Shown piece by piece: positions 44,414-52,606 of a stretch of 64,000 nucleotides of DNA. The stretch's first letter is position 1, and the number at the start of each line of letters is the position of its first letter. The notes beneath the pieces are model-generated. The model had not been told where the DNA came from and did no database searches. It worked only from the letters and a program-made list of their open reading frames with translations. The stretch spans positions 1 through 64,000 of the forward strand of contig JAEVZS010000027.1 in assembly GCA_023392125.1 (NCBI GenBank), read 5' to 3'. Both the position numbers and the translations under genes were made by a program. Origin of the DNA: Bacteroidota bacterium. GTDB lineage: Bacteria > Bacteroidota > Bacteroidia > Cytophagales > Cytophagaceae.

Positions 44414-44461
44414 TATCTCCTGATCCGGGTAAAATCATTCCAGCAGATATTTTGATTCCGG

Positions 44462-44488
44462 ATAACTAATTATCAACATATTAGTTAT
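44462..44488. repeat. Perfect inverted repeat upstream of the cupin gene
   Basis: ATAACTAAT and ATTAGTTAT, 9-bp arms, 9-base spacer. It lies about 20 bases before the cupin start, has no T-run, and looks like a dimeric regulator operator. Confidence 0.4.
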
Positions 44489-44508
44489 GATGTGAAAAAA
44501 CTGTGCAA

Positions 44509-45051
44509 ATGGAAAATCATCTGGTGGAAATAAACCTGCTTAGACATGTGAAAGCCATGGTATATCTTATAGGAAGTAACGGTTCTTTTTCAAATAATAA
44601 CCAGCTTCCGCTTGTATTTTATACACAGGTGCTTTCCATACAGGAAGGGGATGCCGAAACCCTGGAAGATCTGTTCAGATACAATGGCTGGACCGGTTGT
44701 CACCGAAACAGTATATCCGGAAAACACCATTACCATAGCCAGGCCCATGAAGCCATGGGAGTTTATCAGGGGTATGCCAGAGTCCAATTCGGCGGACCTT
44801 CCGGGCTGATAAAAGAAATTCATCCGGGCGATGTCATTATCATCCCTTCCGGAGTAGCACACAAAAATATTGAATCAAGTCCCGATTTTGCCTGTGTGAG
44901 TACCTATCCCGAAGGCCAGACCTTCGATTTAAATTATATTTCACTTAAGCTTTCGGAGTCTCATGAGGAGAAAATAAAATCTACCCCGCTTCCCGAGTCT
45001 GACCCCGTGTTTGGTAAAACAGGAGAACTTATCAGCTATTGGCGGAAATAA
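44509..45051 (+). CDS. Cupin-domain protein (YjlB-like)
   Basis: A 180-residue cupin with the metal-binding pattern HYHSQAHEAMGVYQGYA and later PGDVIIIPSGVAHKN. YjlB-like proteins are uncharacterised; the fold binds a metal and may be an isomerase or dioxygenase. The frame opens two codons earlier with a GTG, but ATG 44509 (MENHLV) is preferred. Ends 1 base from the convergent one-TM protein's end. Confidence 0.82.
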   Translation: MENHLVEINLLRHVKAMVYLIGSNGSFSNNNQLPLVFYTQVLSIQEGDAETLEDLFRYNGWTGCHRNSISGKHHYHSQAHEAMGVYQGYARVQFGGPSGLIKEIHPGDVIIIPSGVAHKNIESSPDFACVSTYPEGQTFDLNYISLKLSESHEEKIKSTPLPESDPVFGKTGELISYWRK

Positions 45052-45052
45052 T

Positions 45053-45496
45053 CTAAAAATATTTGCGATTGAATATTTCAGAAGCAATAAAAGCGCCTCT
45101 TACCGATTGGGGATTTTTAAACATTCCGGCATATTCATTGTCTGATACGGTTTTCTTTTTTGAGGAAACCGTTTTGCCGGCAGTGCTTTCAACTGAATCA
45201 TTCTCTTTCTTTACCGGTAGTTGCTGCTCAGCCGGTCTGTGCTCTGAACTATGCGAGCTTTCATTTACATTTTTCGGGCGATACGATGCTGTTTCCGGAG
45301 ATCTTTTATGCCGAGAAACCACTTCGCGTTCCGGCTTTTCTTTTTTAGATGCCGGAAAAAACTCTCCCTGCTCCCGCCTTTCCGGCAAATGGGGTTCCTG
45401 TCTGGGTCGGGACTGTTTTTTTAGTTTCTCAGATTCCCTATAAATCTGAACTATAAAAAAAATTATACCCAGTATTATGTAAATTAAATTTTCCAT
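45053..45496 (-). CDS. Single-membrane-span protein with charged tail
   Basis: A 147-residue protein: one N-terminal helix (residues 4-19), then about 120 residues of disordered, strongly charged sequence (many K, E, R, P, S). No family recognised. It is divergent from smc with overlapping promoter elements; the start at ATG 45496 (MENLIYI) lies 6 bases after a TAGATTTG box. A role near the chromosome or cell division is only a guess from its neighbour. Confidence 0.65.
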   Translation of the reverse strand: MENLIYIILGIIFFIVQIYRESEKLKKQSRPRQEPHLPERREQGEFFPASKKEKPEREVVSRHKRSPETASYRPKNVNESSHSSEHRPAEQQLPVKKENDSVESTAGKTVSSKKKTVSDNEYAGMFKNPQSVRGAFIASEIFNRKYF

Positions 45497-45502
45497 CCGG
45501 AA

Positions 45503-45529
45503 CAAATCTAATAATTAATTTTAAATTTG
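45503..45529. promoter_or_regulatory. Overlapping divergent promoters of the one-TM gene and smc
   Basis: Minus strand: TAGATTTG (45503-45510), six bases before the one-TM ATG. Plus strand: TAAATTTG (45522-45529), 26 bases before the smc ATG. Their -33 elements would lie on top of each other, so firing of one may hinder the other. Confidence 0.55.
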
Positions 45530-45555
45530 TAGTTTGCTACACATCAAAAATCCCT

Positions 45556-48500
45556 ATGCAGCTTAGCAAACTGGAAATAAAAGGTTTTAAAAGTTTTGGC
45601 GACAAGGTAATTGTCAATTTTGATGATGGAATCACCGGCATCGTGGGGCCAAACGGGTGTGGCAAATCCAATATTGTCGATGCAATACGCTGGGTGCTCG
45701 GAGAACAAAAAACACGTGCCCTCCGGTCTGAAAAAATGGAAAATGTCATTTTTAATGGAACCAAATCCAGAAAACCATTACAAATGGCCGAAGTTTCCCT
45801 CACTTTTAACAATACCAAAAACCTCCTTCCTACTGAATATTCTCAAGTTACCATTACACGGCGGTATTATCGCTCCGGAGAGAGTGAATACCTTCTCAAT
45901 GGCGTATCCTGTCGTCTGAAAGACATCAATGATCTTTTTCTGGACACCGGTATCGGTCCGGATAGTTATGCGATTATTGAGTTGAAAATGGTTGATGATA
46001 TCCTGAACGATAAGGAAAACTCCAGAAGAAATCTGTTTGAAGAAGCCGCAGGTATCTCAAAGTTTAAGAAAAGAAAAAAAGAAAGCCTCAAGAAACTGGA
46101 AGATACAGATAAGGACCTTGAGCGTGTTGAAGATCTTCTTTTTGAAATTACCGGCAATCTTAAGAGTCTTGAGAAACAGGCCAGACAGGCAAAGAAGTAT
46201 TTCGATCTGAAGGAAGAATACAAGTCAGCCAGTGTTAAGCTGGCAAAGGTAAGCCTTGGGAAACAACGAGAGGAACAAGTATCCATTCAAAGGGACCTTG
46301 ACACATTTACAGATAAAAGAATAGCTCTAAACACCCAGCTGCAGGAAAAAGAAGCCGAGATTGAAAAAAACAAGACAGAGCTTGTCAACCGGGAAAAAAC
46401 ACTTTCATCCAGACAAAAAACACTTAATGAGCACGTAGCCAGAATCCGGCAGTACGAAAGCGAGAAAAAAATAAAAAATGAACGTCTGCGCTTTCTTAAT
46501 GACAAAAAAGAAAGCATTAACGAACAGCTCGAACAAGATAAAAAAAGCTGCGACAGAGCTGACTTTAGTATTCAAAGCCTGGAAAGAGAACTCGAAAGCG
46601 CTGATAAGCTATTAGCTGAACATGAGACTCAGCTGGAAACATTAAAAAGAGCATATGATGGGCAGAAGCAAAAAAATACTGCTCTTCAGGAAGAAGCCAA
46701 TGTCATCAATAACAACCAGAAAAGACAACAGGAAACTGTATATAATCTCAACAAGAGTCTCGAAATAAGTAATATTCAGCTTTCCAGTCTTAAACAGGAG
46801 CTGGAAAAGACATCCACCGACGATGATGAAAACAGTGCACGTATAGCAGAGTTTGACTCAAAACTTAAAGAAACAGAAGGTCTTCTTGATAAAAAAAATA
46901 CCGATCTTCAAAAGCTTGAGGAGTTTGAAAAAGAACTATTACACAAAATCGGTATAACCGAGCAGGAAATTGACTCCATAAAGGATCGGCTTACTCAACT
47001 GAATCGTAAACTGGATGCCCGTCAGAATGAGTACAGTTTAACCAAATCAATGGTTGAGAATCTGGAGGGCTTCCCGGAAGCAATCAAGTTTCTGCGAAAA
47101 AGCGCCACATGGGGCAAGGATACACCTCTACTTTCTGATATTCTGACCTGCGAAGAAACATACAGGCTTTCGATTGAGAATTATCTGGAACCTTTTATGA
47201 ACTATTATGTAGTTCAGGATGAAGATCAGGCCTATCAGGCTGTCAATCTGCTGAGCAATGCTTCAAAAGGCAAGGCAAACTTTTTTATTCTCTCCAATTT
47301 CACCTCATTTACTCCGGCAGAAAAAAACAGCTTCGAAACTGCAAAATGCGCGTTGGACATTGTTGAATACGATGCCAGGTATCAAAAGCTGATCGAATAC
47401 ATTCTGGATAAAGTTTATATTCTTACCGACAGGCAGGACGAGATTCCGGATGATAGTTCTTATATTTTCATTACCCAGAACGGTAAAATAACCAAAAGGC
47501 AGTATAGCATCACAGGAGGCTCTGTCGGACTTTTTGAGGGAAAAAGAATAGGAAGAGCAAAAAACCTGGAAAAACTTGACAAAGAAATAAAAAGCCTGAG
47601 CAATGAGCTTGAATCTGTAAAACGCTCTATTGAGAAAAAACAAAAGGAACTTGTAAATTATAAGGAAGGCCTGCAGAAAGACCAGATAGAGGCTTTAAAG
47701 AAAGAAATCAATCTGATCTCCCAGGATTTTGTTTCTCTCAGGACCAAGCAGGAACAATACAATCAGTTTTTAAGCAATAATGTACTTCGCAAAGAGGATA
47801 TTCTGGAAAAAATTCAGAAGATTCAGGAAGAAATTGCTGATAATACTCCTAAGCTAAAAGCAGAAAAGGAACAGCTGAGCGAGTTTGAAGAGCGGCTTAA
47901 TGAAATTAATGATGATCTCATCCGCCAAAATGAGCTTTTCAATCAGAAGTCCGCAGCATACAATCAGGCTAATATTCAGCTTCACCAGTTTCAGAATAAA
48001 TTAAACAGCCTGGAACAGGAAATAAGCTTTAAAAAGCAGTCCCTTGAAGGAAGCAGAGATCGTATTGATAAAAACCTGCAGGAACTCAGGAAAACGGATG
48101 AAGAGATAAAAACCCTGCTTGACAAAGCCGATATCCAGGATGATGAGCTTGTTGAGTTTTACAAAGAGCAGGAAGCTATCGAGCAAGGCCTGAATGAAGT
48201 TGAAAAAGAATACTATTCGATTCGGGCAGCAATAGATGATTCGGAGAAAATAACCCGGGAAATACGCAAGCAGAAGGAAACCAACGACCTTCTGTTTACC
48301 GAACTGCAAAACCGGCTCAATGAAAACAAGCTGTCTCTTAACTCTGTTAAAGAGCGCCTGTCTGTAGAGTTTAATATAAACCTTGATGAAATCATGAAGG
48401 AGGATTCTGCTCCGATAGAAGAATCCGAACCCGAGCTGAAACAACATGTAGCGTCTATCCGTGAAAAAATCGATCGTATCGGTCCCATCAATCCCATGGC

Positions 48501-49083
48501 TATGGAAGCATACGATGAGATCAAGGAAAGACATCAGTTTATTATTGATCAGAAAGAGGACCTTCTAAAGGCTAAAACGACGCTACTTGACACAATCAGA
48601 GAAATAGACGTGGTTGCCAAAGAAACGTTTATGGAGGCCTATGAAAAGATCAGAACCAATTTTCAGCATGTTTTCCGGTCACTTTTTACGGAGGAAGACA
48701 CTTGCGATTTAAGTCTTTCCTCTCCGGACAATCCGCTCGATTCGGCTATTGAGATTATGGCCAAGCCAAAAGGGAAAAGACCTTTGACAATCAATCAGCT
48801 ATCCGGTGGTGAAAAAACACTGACTGCTATCTCTCTCTTGTTTGCTATCTACCTGATCAAACCGGCTCCGTTCTGTATCTTTGATGAGGTTGATGCACCG
48901 CTGGATGATGCCAACATTGACAAATTCAATAATATTATCCGCAAGTTCTCAAAAGAGTCTCAGTTTATCATTGTCACACACAACAAACGTACGATGTCCA
49001 GTACGGATGTTATCTACGGGGTAACCATGATCGAACAAGGTGTCTCTCGCCTTGTACCGGTAGATTTACGTTCCCTGGCCTGA
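45556..49083 (+). CDS. smc: Chromosome segregation protein SMC
   Basis: A 1175-residue ATPase that compacts and separates chromosomes. Walker A GPNGCGKSN at residues 32-40; two long coiled coils; hinge domain near 505-680 (FPEAIKFLRK, then FILSNF and a Gly-rich strand ITGGSVGLF); C-terminal signature LSGGEKT near 1083 and Walker B FDEVDAPLDD. Length is normal. scpA and scpB are not in the window. A response regulator follows 41 bases downstream. Confidence 0.97.
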   Translation: MQLSKLEIKGFKSFGDKVIVNFDDGITGIVGPNGCGKSNIVDAIRWVLGEQKTRALRSEKMENVIFNGTKSRKPLQMAEVSLTFNNTKNLLPTEYSQVTITRRYYRSGESEYLLNGVSCRLKDINDLFLDTGIGPDSYAIIELKMVDDILNDKENSRRNLFEEAAGISKFKKRKKESLKKLEDTDKDLERVEDLLFEITGNLKSLEKQARQAKKYFDLKEEYKSASVKLAKVSLGKQREEQVSIQRDLDTFTDKRIALNTQLQEKEAEIEKNKTELVNREKTLSSRQKTLNEHVARIRQYESEKKIKNERLRFLNDKKESINEQLEQDKKSCDRADFSIQSLERELESADKLLAEHETQLETLKRAYDGQKQKNTALQEEANVINNNQKRQQETVYNLNKSLEISNIQLSSLKQELEKTSTDDDENSARIAEFDSKLKETEGLLDKKNTDLQKLEEFEKELLHKIGITEQEIDSIKDRLTQLNRKLDARQNEYSLTKSMVENLEGFPEAIKFLRKSATWGKDTPLLSDILTCEETYRLSIENYLEPFMNYYVVQDEDQAYQAVNLLSNASKGKANFFILSNFTSFTPAEKNSFETAKCALDIVEYDARYQKLIEYILDKVYILTDRQDEIPDDSSYIFITQNGKITKRQYSITGGSVGLFEGKRIGRAKNLEKLDKEIKSLSNELESVKRSIEKKQKELVNYKEGLQKDQIEALKKEINLISQDFVSLRTKQEQYNQFLSNNVLRKEDILEKIQKIQEEIADNTPKLKAEKEQLSEFEERLNEINDDLIRQNELFNQKSAAYNQANIQLHQFQNKLNSLEQEISFKKQSLEGSRDRIDKNLQELRKTDEEIKTLLDKADIQDDELVEFYKEQEAIEQGLNEVEKEYYSIRAAIDDSEKITREIRKQKETNDLLFTELQNRLNENKLSLNSVKERLSVEFNINLDEIMKEDSAPIEESEPELKQHVASIREKIDRIGPINPMAMEAYDEIKERHQFIIDQKEDLLKAKTTLLDTIREIDVVAKETFMEAYEKIRTNFQHVFRSLFTEEDTCDLSLSSPDNPLDSAIEIMAKPKGKRPLTINQLSGGEKTLTAISLLFAIYLIKPAPFCIFDEVDAPLDDANIDKFNNIIRKFSKESQFIIVTHNKRTMSSTDVIYGVTMIEQGVSRLVPVDLRSLA

Positions 49084-49124
49084 CCTTCCTGAAACAATTT
49101 ACAATCCATCCGGCTTAGATACAT

Positions 49125-49553
49125 ATGAGACTGCCATTTAAGCTGAACAAAATTTTGCTGGTTGACGATGATATTCTCAGTAATCATTTGACCAAACGGT
49201 TGCTTGAGAACTCCAGAATCGCCGAAGAAGTCAGCATGGTTTCCGATGGAAAAGCTGCCCTGAATTATCTGCTGAATCCGCACAAAAAATTCCCCGAGCT
49301 GATTTTTCTGGATATCAGTATGCCGGTTATGGACGGACTGATTTTTCTGAAAAAGTTTTCAAATACCAAAACCGCTGCCAGAAACATTACCCGGGTAATT
49401 GTTCTTTCCCAGTTCTTCAGAGAAGATGATATCAGAGAAATTGCCGTTTTTGATGAAGTAATAGGATATATGCCCAAGCCACTGACACTCGAAAAGATCG
49501 AGCAGGCATATCATTATTATTCCATCAAAATGAACAAAGTAAAATCAGAATAG
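49125..49553 (+). CDS. Single-domain response regulator (CheY-like)
   Basis: A 142-residue receiver: VDDD at the N terminus, Asp63 in IFLDISMPVMDG, Ser in VLSQF and KPLT. No output domain. It follows smc and converges 3 bases from the small gene at 49557. Same plan as the regulator at 28345. Confidence 0.92.
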   Translation: MRLPFKLNKILLVDDDILSNHLTKRLLENSRIAEEVSMVSDGKAALNYLLNPHKKFPELIFLDISMPVMDGLIFLKKFSNTKTAARNITRVIVLSQFFREDDIREIAVFDEVIGYMPKPLTLEKIEQAYHYYSIKMNKVKSE

Positions 49554-49556
49554 CAC

Positions 49557-49844
49557 TCACCAACCAAGACGTTTACTGACAAACCGGGGATTAAAGCCAA
49601 ACATAATCTCATCATCATCCCATACCATCAGTGGAAACAACGGGTGATTTTCGACATATTCATTCACAAACATACAGTTTATTTCAATCTTAAAGACCTG
49701 TTCATCAAGAAAGAAATCATTGCTATGCCGAACTCTGTCAAGAAATTCCTTCTGACTAAGCTCATCTTCAAAATATTCAAATCTACACAGACTACCTTGG
49801 GGAGTAACATACACGTCGCCTATTTCTACAGCCTTCTTCTTCAT
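49557..49844 (-). CDS. Small protein of unknown function with a consensus Shine-Dalgarno
   Basis: A 95-residue acidic protein (MKKKAVEIGDVYVTPQG... ending GFNPRFVSKRLGW) with no recognised domain. Its ATG at 49844 is preceded by AGGAGGTGATT, a perfect and extended Shine-Dalgarno, unlike any other gene in the window. This suggests either control through the anti-SD (in Bacteroidota masked by bS21 in F. johnsoniae-type ribosomes) or recent acquisition. Frame starts 2 codons earlier with GTG. Confidence 0.65.
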   Translation of the reverse strand: MKKKAVEIGDVYVTPQGSLCRFEYFEDELSQKEFLDRVRHSNDFFLDEQVFKIEINCMFVNEYVENHPLFPLMVWDDDEIMFGFNPRFVSKRLGW

Positions 49845-49855
49845 AATCACCTCCT
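49845..49855 (-). promoter_or_regulatory. Consensus Shine-Dalgarno
   Basis: Minus strand AGGAGG (49850-49855) then TGATT and the ATG, complementary to the 16S rRNA 3' end over about 10 bases. No comparable site precedes another gene in this window. Confidence 0.85.
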
Positions 49856-50017
49856 CTTTGTATTCTCAACAAAATCTCTTTGAAAACCTTTCCACTGAAA
49901 CAAAATAATATCTCAAGGGGCAGTAAATAGTTATTAAACAATATATTTAAATAAATAATATCAAATAATTAAAAATCAATAAACTATAAAAAAAACAATC
50001 TGTAAGAAATCAATTGA

Positions 50018-50050
50018 TTTTGAAATTTATAAACGATGTCAATACTTTTG
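50018..50050 (+). promoter_or_regulatory. Promoter of the thioredoxin-like gene
   Basis: TTTTG (50018-50022), 20 bases, TACTTTTG (50043-50050). It excludes the upstream in-frame start at 50014 and supports ATG 50092. Confidence 0.75.
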
Positions 50051-50091
50051 TATTACTTTCGTTATTTGTTTTAGTCCAATTGTTTTCTGTT

Positions 50092-51102
50092 ATGAAAAGA
50101 ACATTTTTTTGCTCAGTTGTGTTACTGCTATTTGCATTTACCTCCTACAGTCAGCAGCCCAAAATGCAAGGGCTTGTCAGCTGGTTGTCTTTTGAAGAAG
50201 CTGAAAAGAAAGTCAAAGAAAATCCCAAACCCATCCTGGTTGACGTATATACGGACTGGTGCGGCTGGTGCAAGCGGATGATGCTTACGACCTATTCTGA
50301 TCCTCAGGTTGCCGATTATATCAATACCTACTTTTATCCGGTGGCTTTTAATGCAGAAACCAAAGATACCATCCGGTATCAGGGTACAACCTATGTCAAT
50401 CCTGCTGCTACCGGAAAAGGAACTCATCAGCTTGCCGCAAAACTGTCTCCTCAGCGACTCTCGTATCCGACAACGCTATTTATGAATGACCAGTTTCAGC
50501 ACTCCACTCTTGTACCGGGATATCTTGAGGCAAAAACCATAGCTCCCATATTGGTTTTTTATAAAGAAAAAATATACACAGATGCCAACATCAACGACTT
50601 TATAGCCTATTTTGACAGCACTTTTACTCCGGCTTCCCCGGTCCTGAAATCCGAACAGGCAACCGTTAACTGGCTCCCGCTGCAGGACGCATTGAATCAG
50701 AACCAGGACTCTCCCCGCAAGATTCTGATACACCTGACCAGTCCGGATTGCATAAGCTGTAAGGTAATGGATAGTACAACTTATCGTCAGTCAGATATTG
50801 TCCGCTACCTGAATGAAAATTATTATACTGCCAGATTTGATATTACCTCCCGGGATACTATTACTATCCTTAACCAGAAATTGTATAATACAGGTGTTTT
50901 TCATCAACTGGCACACGCTGCCTTAAAAAACCAGATTGAATTACCCGCTGTTTTAATTCTCAATGAAAGAAATGAGCTCATCAGTCCGGTTCCTCAGTAT
51001 ATGACACCTTCGTTTCTTAAACCGGTTTTGATGTTCTTTAAGGAAGATCATTTTCAGTCGAAATCATTTTCCGACTTTTATGAACAGTTTACAAAAAAAT
51101 AA
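50092..51102 (+). CDS. Exported double-thioredoxin-domain protein
   Basis: A 336-residue periplasmic protein. Signal peptide ends in YSQ. First thioredoxin domain (about 35-165) with Cys57-Gly-Trp-Cys60 in YTDWCGWCKRM, of the thiol-disulfide oxidoreductase (DsbD-gamma/ YyaL-like) sort; second domain from about 205 with Cys220-Ile-Ser-Cys223 (SPDCISCKVMD). Two active sites of different type in a single chain could form a relay. No membrane donor gene is adjacent. Followed by a strong terminator. Confidence 0.88.
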   Translation: MKRTFFCSVVLLLFAFTSYSQQPKMQGLVSWLSFEEAEKKVKENPKPILVDVYTDWCGWCKRMMLTTYSDPQVADYINTYFYPVAFNAETKDTIRYQGTTYVNPAATGKGTHQLAAKLSPQRLSYPTTLFMNDQFQHSTLVPGYLEAKTIAPILVFYKEKIYTDANINDFIAYFDSTFTPASPVLKSEQATVNWLPLQDALNQNQDSPRKILIHLTSPDCISCKVMDSTTYRQSDIVRYLNENYYTARFDITSRDTITILNQKLYNTGVFHQLAHAALKNQIELPAVLILNERNELISPVPQYMTPSFLKPVLMFFKEDHFQSKSFSDFYEQFTKK

Positions 51103-51176
51103 CACTGAGTCATATCCATTGGCTTGTATAGCGAATCAGCAACAGGAAACCCGGAGGACCCCAGCCCAAAACATCA

Positions 51177-51216
51177 AAATAAAAGGGGACTCTTATGTAA
51201 AGAGTCCCCCTTTTAT
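51177..51216. terminator. Bidirectional terminator
   Basis: Ten-base stem GGGGACTCTT (51185-51194) / AAGAGTCCCC (51200-51209) with one extra C, flanked by A4 and T4 runs. Shared by convergent genes at 51102 and 51239. Confidence 0.85.
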
Positions 51217-51238
51217 TCAATATAGAAGACCAGGCAAA

Positions 51239-52198
51239 TTATTTTACCTTAAAGCTGCCTTCACCAATATGGTAACCTTCTGAATAAATATTTACTTTAT
51301 ACAATCCCTGAATATAGTTAAATCCTTTAAGCATTGTAAAAGTCAGTTTCTGATTGGTATTATCAAACTTCATAGCCTGATTCATTGTATAAAGCACTTC
51401 TGATCCGTCAGCCAGGGTGATCATACCACCTCCATTATTCGGATCAGAAAAGACTTCACCTTTGGGAGTAGTCAGCGCTACAAAAAATCCTTTATTATCC
51501 TTCTTAGCCGCTTTATTATCAGCAAGAGAAAAGCTCACTTTAATACGGTCAATTCTGCTGCCTTTAAGCTCTTCCCCTTCAAACTCTTTTCCATTTTCCT
51601 TCAAAGCCACAACTTTAACATTCTCGGCTTTGAGAATTGCTGCATATGCCAAAGCGCTTGCAGCGCTTCTCAGACTGTCTCCAAGCTTATTTTTTTCAAA
51701 AGTTGCTTCACTCAGACCAGTTGCAAGAGAATCTCTTTCCCCGATCAGAACAGCAATCTGCTGATCCTTCTCAAGAATTTCAGCTCTAAGATCAGCAATC
51801 ATTTTTTCAAGTTTGCGCTTAGTGTCAGAATCAAGCTTTGTTGTCTGTTTAAGCTTGGCAATTGTAGCTCCCAATGTAGCAATCCGGTCGTTTAAAGAAT
51901 CATTGGACAATCCCAGCTTTTCTCTTTCCTCTCTGATCCGTTCCAGATCTGTTTGCAATCCTTCCAGCTCAGTTGTTTTACTATGTACTTCTGCATCCTT
52001 TTGTATTACCTCATTATTCAGGGAAGCAATTATACTTTCCTGTTCACTGACTCTGTTCATGTTGATAAACAAGCCTATCCCAAGTCCGATGTTGGTCAGA
52101 ATAGACAATACCAGCACTATAATTAAACCAGTACTGCTGTTCTTTTCTTCTTTTTTGGCGCCTGTATTTTTTTTAGGCTCCGGAGCTTTTGATTCCAT
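51239..52198 (-). CDS. Membrane-anchored coiled-coil protein with C-terminal beta domain
   Basis: A 319-residue protein: basic N terminus, one helix (residues 25-45), coiled coil (about 48-185; ETELEGLQTDLERIREE pattern), and a compact C-terminal domain (about 190-319). Bacteroidota databases often hold such proteins with no function or as chromosome-partitioning-like. The C-terminal domain probably faces the periplasm because the helix follows a positively charged N terminus. Confidence 0.8.
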   Translation of the reverse strand: MESKAPEPKKNTGAKKEEKNSSTGLIIVLVLSILTNIGLGIGLFINMNRVSEQESIIASLNNEVIQKDAEVHSKTTELEGLQTDLERIREEREKLGLSNDSLNDRIATLGATIAKLKQTTKLDSDTKRKLEKMIADLRAEILEKDQQIAVLIGERDSLATGLSEATFEKNKLGDSLRSAASALAYAAILKAENVKVVALKENGKEFEGEELKGSRIDRIKVSFSLADNKAAKKDNKGFFVALTTPKGEVFSDPNNGGGMITLADGSEVLYTMNQAMKFDNTNQKLTFTMLKGFNYIQGLYKVNIYSEGYHIGEGSFKVK

Positions 52199-52606
52199 AA
52201 AGTTTCTTTAAGTTATGTTAGTTATTAATCGTAAAATAATAGTTGCTTCGTATATTATTTTAACTCTTTATTTTAAGGCGAAAAATAATAAAAAACATCA
52301 ATAATATACAATTAATTAGCTATTCATTTCCAAGAATCGGCAGGAACCCGTCCTTGATATATTTCTTTTTGTATTGCATAACAACATACTGTATCGAACA
52401 GTCGTATGAAGAGCTATAAAAGACAATACGAGAAGGTAAAAGAGAAGAAACAGCTGTGCATGCGGTTACCCCGGAAATACTGTGTGCAAATCTTTGATTG
52501 TGGATAAAAATAAAGCTTCTGCCCATCTCAGATTTTCTGAACTTACGTTTATATTCGGATCATATATTTTCTAATACTTTTATCTCATTCATAATCATTA
52601 GAACGA
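52199..52606. other. Intergenic region upstream of the alpha-2-macroglobulin gene
   Basis: No supported gene. A 68-codon minus-strand frame (52320-52526) lacks any sign of coding. A weak TACTTTTA-like box lies about 30 bases before the A2M start, without a good -33 partner. Confidence 0.45.

Noticed and set aside
52320..52526. 68-codon minus-strand frame upstream of alpha-2-macroglobulin
   Set aside because: Composition is not protein-like and no promoter or start signal is present.
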